Virus record (IMG/VR): IMGVR_UViG_3300047300_000192
Span: 1 to 31,146 of that record
DNA: 31,146 nucleotides
Direction: 5' to 3' (one strand)
DNA from: a virus
The notes beneath the pieces were generated by a model that had not been told where the DNA came from, searched no databases, and worked only from the letters and a program-made list of their open reading frames with translations. Positions 28,902 to 31,146 of this stretch are shown one piece after another. A program made the translations under genes and the position numbers. Position 1 is the first letter of the stretch, and every line of letters begins with the position of its first letter.

Positions 28902-29171
28902 TCAGCCCAGTACATCTCTTTGGATTTCGGGGGACTTCTGCTCTTGTAAAAAATCCTTTATTATCTTCGTTTGTAAAAATACAATTTTCTGATTATATCC
29001 TTCTAAATGTATCAATCTTTCTCTTTTGACTTCCAAGCACTTATGCAAATCGTTTATTATAATGCCTCCGCCAAGATTGATATTAAATTTATTTGGCTTG
29101 GTCAGTTGTTCATTTAGCCAAGATAGAGCTGCTTGGTAATTCGATGGTAAGTGTTTCTCTAAACTTGTCAT
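28902..29171 (-). CDS. Hypothetical protein, 89 aa
   Basis: Helical and charged (MTSLEKHLPSNYQAALSWLN, IIINDLHKCLEVKRERLIHL, KIIKDFLQEQKSPEIQRDVL). The start overlaps the upstream gene by 62 nt. It has no recognisable family motif. It lies in the replication block downstream of RusA. Confidence 0.55.
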   Translation of the reverse strand: MTSLEKHLPSNYQAALSWLNEQLTKPNKFNINLGGGIIINDLHKCLEVKRERLIHLEGYNQKIVFLQTKIIKDFLQEQKSPEIQRDVLG

Positions 29172-29361
29172 GTTGAGCTTTATTAATCTTTACATATCCT
29201 CTGCCTTTTAAGAATGCTTCGATGCGATCCGTGTCAGCTCCAAGTAGCCATCGCTTTCTACCTTCCGTTGAATAATGGTCGTGAAATAGTTTATCGTAGT
29301 CTATTTCAACATAGATGGTCTTATCTGCTGACCGATAATAATGCTTTCTTGCTTTTGCCAT
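29110..29361 (-). CDS. Hypothetical protein, 83 aa
   Basis: A small basic protein (MAKARKHYYRSADKTIYVEI, EGRKRWLLGADTDRIEAFLK, GRGYVKINKAQHDKFRETLT) with a predicted mix of helix and strand. It starts 12 nt after RusA and may be translated with it. No family recognised; nucleic-acid association is only suggested by the basic N-terminus and neighbours. Confidence 0.55.
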   Translation of the reverse strand: MAKARKHYYRSADKTIYVEIDYDKLFHDHYSTEGRKRWLLGADTDRIEAFLKGRGYVKINKAQHDKFRETLTIELPSSSILAK

Positions 29362-29373
29362 GATAAAAAATGA

Positions 29374-29715
29374 TTAATCAATTTTGTATATAAATAACTC
29401 TACTCTCGGATTCAATTTATCTATTTCTTTGGTCATTTGCAACTGCCAGCAATTCCTGTCGTTTTTGATAATGCCATTCGATTGCAAGCAGTCCAGAATT
29501 ACCTTTGCTGCATTGTCTAAATCTGAACGATTAGACTGGAAATAAATAGTCATTGTAACACCAAACTTCTCATCAAACTCTTGCAATACCTTCGCTGATT
29601 GCCATGCAAATGATTCCTCGTATTGCTTTAACTCTTTCGATTTAAACAAGCGATTGTTAGCTATTCGATAGCCATTGCTCTTGCTTGGAACTTGTCCTTT
29701 AATTGTGAGTAGCAT
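29374..29715 (-). CDS. rusA: RusA-family Holliday junction resolvase
   Basis: The 113-aa protein starts MLLTIKGQVPSKSNGYRIAN and contains the RusA signature SDLDNAAKVILDCLQSNGII, giving D65, D67 and D75 as likely metal ligands, then KNDR. RusA cuts four-way DNA junctions. In a phage with ERF and SSB-like genes this points to recombination-dependent replication and clearing of branched DNA before packaging. It overlaps the zinc-ribbon protein start region by 17 nt. Confidence 0.88.
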   Translation of the reverse strand: MLLTIKGQVPSKSNGYRIANNRLFKSKELKQYEESFAWQSAKVLQEFDEKFGVTMTIYFQSNRSDLDNAAKVILDCLQSNGIIKNDRNCWQLQMTKEIDKLNPRVELFIYKID

Positions 29716-29968
29716 ATTTTAGTCTTTTTCTTTTTTCCCGATCCGCACGATTCTTTCTTATTTGTTCTTCCGTTACATCGTAAATCTTAAACCATCCATT
29801 ACTCAAATCTCTCAAGCTTAACCTCCTTTTGCAATCGCAGATAAATCGCAAGCAATGTTTATTTCCTACTTTCTCAAACCTTTGCACCAAGTTAGTCTTT
29901 GAGTAATCTTTAAAGCAAGTTGGACAATACAAATGGTCTTTGTCTATTGTTGCTCTCCTATTTCCCAT
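29699..29968 (-). CDS. Zinc-ribbon-like protein, 89 aa
   Basis: The protein has a CPTC pair near residue 16 and a CDCK near residue 46, which together suggest a small zinc ribbon, and a strongly basic C-terminus (IRKNRADREKRKRLKYATHN). Such proteins bind nucleic acid or bridge to polymerases, but the role here is not known. It overlaps the previous small lipoprotein-like gene by 11 nt and RusA by 17 nt. Confidence 0.6.
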   Translation of the reverse strand: MGNRRATIDKDHLYCPTCFKDYSKTNLVQRFEKVGNKHCLRFICDCKRRLSLRDLSNGWFKIYDVTEEQIRKNRADREKRKRLKYATHN

Positions 29969-30128
29969 TTATTTTAATTATTGGTACATAAATAGGATAG
30001 AATGATGAACCAGTAGCAAGCGGAGTAATTCCGTAAATCGCTTTGTACTTTGGAGCTTGTGGCTTTGGTATCTCTTGCATCTCGCAAGATGTACATAAAA
30101 TTGTACATATTAACATCAGCTTTTGCAT
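29958..30128 (-). CDS. Small lipoprotein-like protein, 56 aa
   Basis: The N-terminus MQKLMLICTILCTSCEMQEI is a signal with a Cys at position 15 preceded by T-S, close to a lipobox although the -3 residue is Cys and not Leu. A Pro-rich mature part follows (KPQAPKYKAIYGITPLATGS). Its start overlaps the upstream gene's stop by 13 nt and its end overlaps the next start. It could sit in the inner or outer membrane and be a superinfection exclusion protein, but that is a guess. Confidence 0.5.
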   Translation of the reverse strand: MQKLMLICTILCTSCEMQEIPKPQAPKYKAIYGITPLATGSSFYPIYVPIIKINGK

Positions 30129-30313
30129 TTGTGATTTAGTTTAAAAGTATCAATTCGACATCCGTTAAAGTAATAAGTAGAATCAAAGTCTTCGTGAAAG
30201 TATTCCTCTACCATTTTCAAATATACTCTTTTCTTTGGCTTATTGCTTTTTTCTATTGTATATAAACAAAGAATTGCAAGTATTCCGATTACAATTAGTA
30301 TTAGCTTTCTCAT
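30116..30313 (-). CDS. Small N-anchored membrane protein, 65 aa
   Basis: A basic start and hydrophobic helix (MRKLILIVIGILAILCLYTI) is followed by a basic stretch (EKSNKPKKRVYLK) and a small polar domain. This gives an N-anchored topology or a secretion signal. Its start shares a base with the stop of the 243-aa replication-block gene (30313). Function is unknown. Confidence 0.6.
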   Translation of the reverse strand: MRKLILIVIGILAILCLYTIEKSNKPKKRVYLKMVEEYFHEDFDSTYYFNGCRIDTFKLNHKCKS

Positions 30314-31044
30314 TATTCAATAGGTTTAATATTTCCGTTTTCATCAATTCTTACATCAAAGTCTGCCAAGTTCTGGATAAACTTCTTGTATCCTTGAACT
30401 TTTGATTTAATTACATCGCCTTTGCATTTATTCCAAATCTCCTCTCTTTCTTCTCCAGATAATCGAAGTATTCCAGTTTGCTTGGCTAAATCATATAAGT
30501 GATGAATACCACCTTCAAACCATTTAAAGTTTCCATCTTTTGAAACTTGGTCAGCATACATATTAGCAGATTCAATAGCTTGTGCTTTAAGTTCTGCTTC
30601 GCTTGGCTTTGGCAATGGCTCATCTTCAACTACTCTTTGTGCAATAATCCTTGTTTCCTCTGCTGAATATTCAAGAAATCTCGCCATTATTCTTCCGAAG
30701 AATTCGCAAGAAAAGTTCTCGTAGCATTTAGCATCTACTCCAAGCTTACCAGCTACTGCCATATCAAAAGCCATTTTGATTTGAGCAAGAGTTACATTGG
30801 CAAAATTTGTTTTAATGAAATTGATTAATACAAACTTTTCTTCTTCAGTTGGCATATTGTTTGCTCGTAAGCCAACCAAAAGCATAGAATAGCGTAATAC
30901 TTGCTTTAACTCATTATCATCGCATAATCGCAAAGTATTACCTTTGCTTGCAAGCATAAGTTGCTCTGCTAAAGCATTACCAGTTGCGGAGTGCTTCCAT
31001 TCTTGCGGCTGAAGTTCCGAGCTTCTCTGATGTGTTAGTTCCAT
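30313..31044 (-). CDS. Replication-block protein of unknown function, 243 aa
   Basis: A helical protein (MELTHQRSSELQPQEWKHSA, LRANNMPTEEEKFVLINFIK, KMAFDMAVAGKLGVDAKCYE, FMSRY-like basic patches absent). It overlaps the end of the DUF4373 gene by 68 nt on the circle and starts inside the 127-base overlap. The pairing with a replisome organizer suggests a helicase loader or replication partner; I see no Walker A motif, so a DnaC-type ATPase is unlikely. The name is left open. Confidence 0.65.
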   Translation of the reverse strand: MELTHQRSSELQPQEWKHSATGNALAEQLMLASKGNTLRLCDDNELKQVLRYSMLLVGLRANNMPTEEEKFVLINFIKTNFANVTLAQIKMAFDMAVAGKLGVDAKCYENFSCEFFGRIMARFLEYSAEETRIIAQRVVEDEPLPKPSEAELKAQAIESANMYADQVSKDGNFKWFEGGIHHLYDLAKQTGILRLSGEEREEIWNKCKGDVIKSKVQGYKKFIQNLADFDVRIDENGNIKPIE

Positions 31045-31146
31045 TGTTTTTAAATTTAGTTGAGTTGTTCATCCAAGTTTTAATTCTTCTGCTAATATCA
31101 AAAAACTTTTCCGTTTCCCATCTCTCTTTTCCCTTGTCGTTTTTTT
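30977..31146 (-). CDS. DUF4373 replisome organizer, 3' part (continuation of the gene at 1-641)
   Basis: This is the downstream end of the gene that starts at 641. In the window it runs off the right edge because of the duplicated 127 bases; on the circle 30977-31019 joins directly to bases 1-641 in the same frame. The C-terminal residues read MNNSTKFKNNGTNTSEKLG and end in MEALRNW before TAA. Confidence 0.85.
   Translation of the reverse strand, partial: KNDKGKERWETEKFFDISRRIKTWMNNSTKFKNNGTNTSEKLGTSAARMEALRNW
31020..31146. repeat. Terminal direct repeat, copy 2
   Basis: This is the second copy of the 127-base end overlap. It contains the start codon (31044) of the 243-aa gene and part of the DUF4373 gene. 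Removing one copy gives the circular genome. Confidence 0.95.

Noticed and set aside
1-31146. tRNA genes, CRISPR arrays, insertion sequences, integrase or attachment site
   Set aside because: I saw no cloverleaf, regular spacer-repeat array, transposase or recombinase pattern on either strand; a weak or unusual one could be missed by eye.

Overview
The window looks like a complete, AT-rich tailed-phage genome of about 31.0 kb. It probably infects a member of the Bacteroidota, perhaps a Flavobacterium-like host. The last 127 bases (31020-31146) repeat bases 1-127 exactly, so the molecule was assembled as a circle of 31,019 bp and one gene crosses the junction. Every supported gene is on the minus strand and transcription runs from high to low coordinates around the circle. 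The Bacteroidota assignment rests on four things: TAnnTTTG-type promoter boxes, no evident Shine-Dalgarno sequences, the protein families (DUF4373 replication protein, XkdF-like protease with an extra C-terminal domain, S74 fibre, NUMOD4 HNH enzymes, M15 endolysin), and base composition. I see no integrase, lysogeny repressor, DNA polymerase, helicase, tRNA or CRISPR array. There is no tail sheath, so I expect a siphovirus, and probably a virulent one.

Layout in transcription order. (1) A control region at 3006-3171 holds the terminator of the late operon and a promoter for the early operon. A perfect 13-bp inverted repeat flanks both. (2) The early operon at 3005-754 encodes small membrane proteins, an ERF annealase and an SSB-like protein. 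It ends at a terminator hairpin (650-686) whose loop is complementary to the loop of a second hairpin just upstream (707-738). (3) The replication genes follow: the DUF4373 replisome organizer, which crosses the circle junction and carries iteron-like repeats that may be the origin, then a 243-aa partner, small proteins, a zinc-ribbon protein, RusA, and unknown proteins down to 28902. (4) After an intergenic region with two matched dyads (28821-28875) come DUF3310, small proteins, a sigma-70-like factor and the two terminase subunits. (5) The tail genes are at 25710-19089. (6) The head genes protease, scaffold and major capsid are at 19049-16399, followed by a probable tail-tube gene; capsid and tube genes each end at a terminator. 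(7) The portal, connector, fibres, lysis cassette and a metallophosphoesterase are at 15709-3789. Two HNH endonuclease genes are inserted in the lysis/late end.

The most notable signals are regulatory. The first genes of the tail, head and portal modules (starts at 25710, 19049 and 15709) share a bipartite element, AACAA, then 13-14 nt, CGTTTAT, exactly 5 nt, ATG. It could be a phage-specific promoter making leaderless mRNAs, and the encoded sigma-like factor is an obvious candidate reader. The terminator/promoter region and the kissing-loop terminator suggest RNA- or DNA-level switching between early, replication and late expression. The structural modules are also in a permuted order, with tail genes before head genes and the portal far from the terminase. 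Several small genes below 60 codons are listed here because stop/start overlaps support them.
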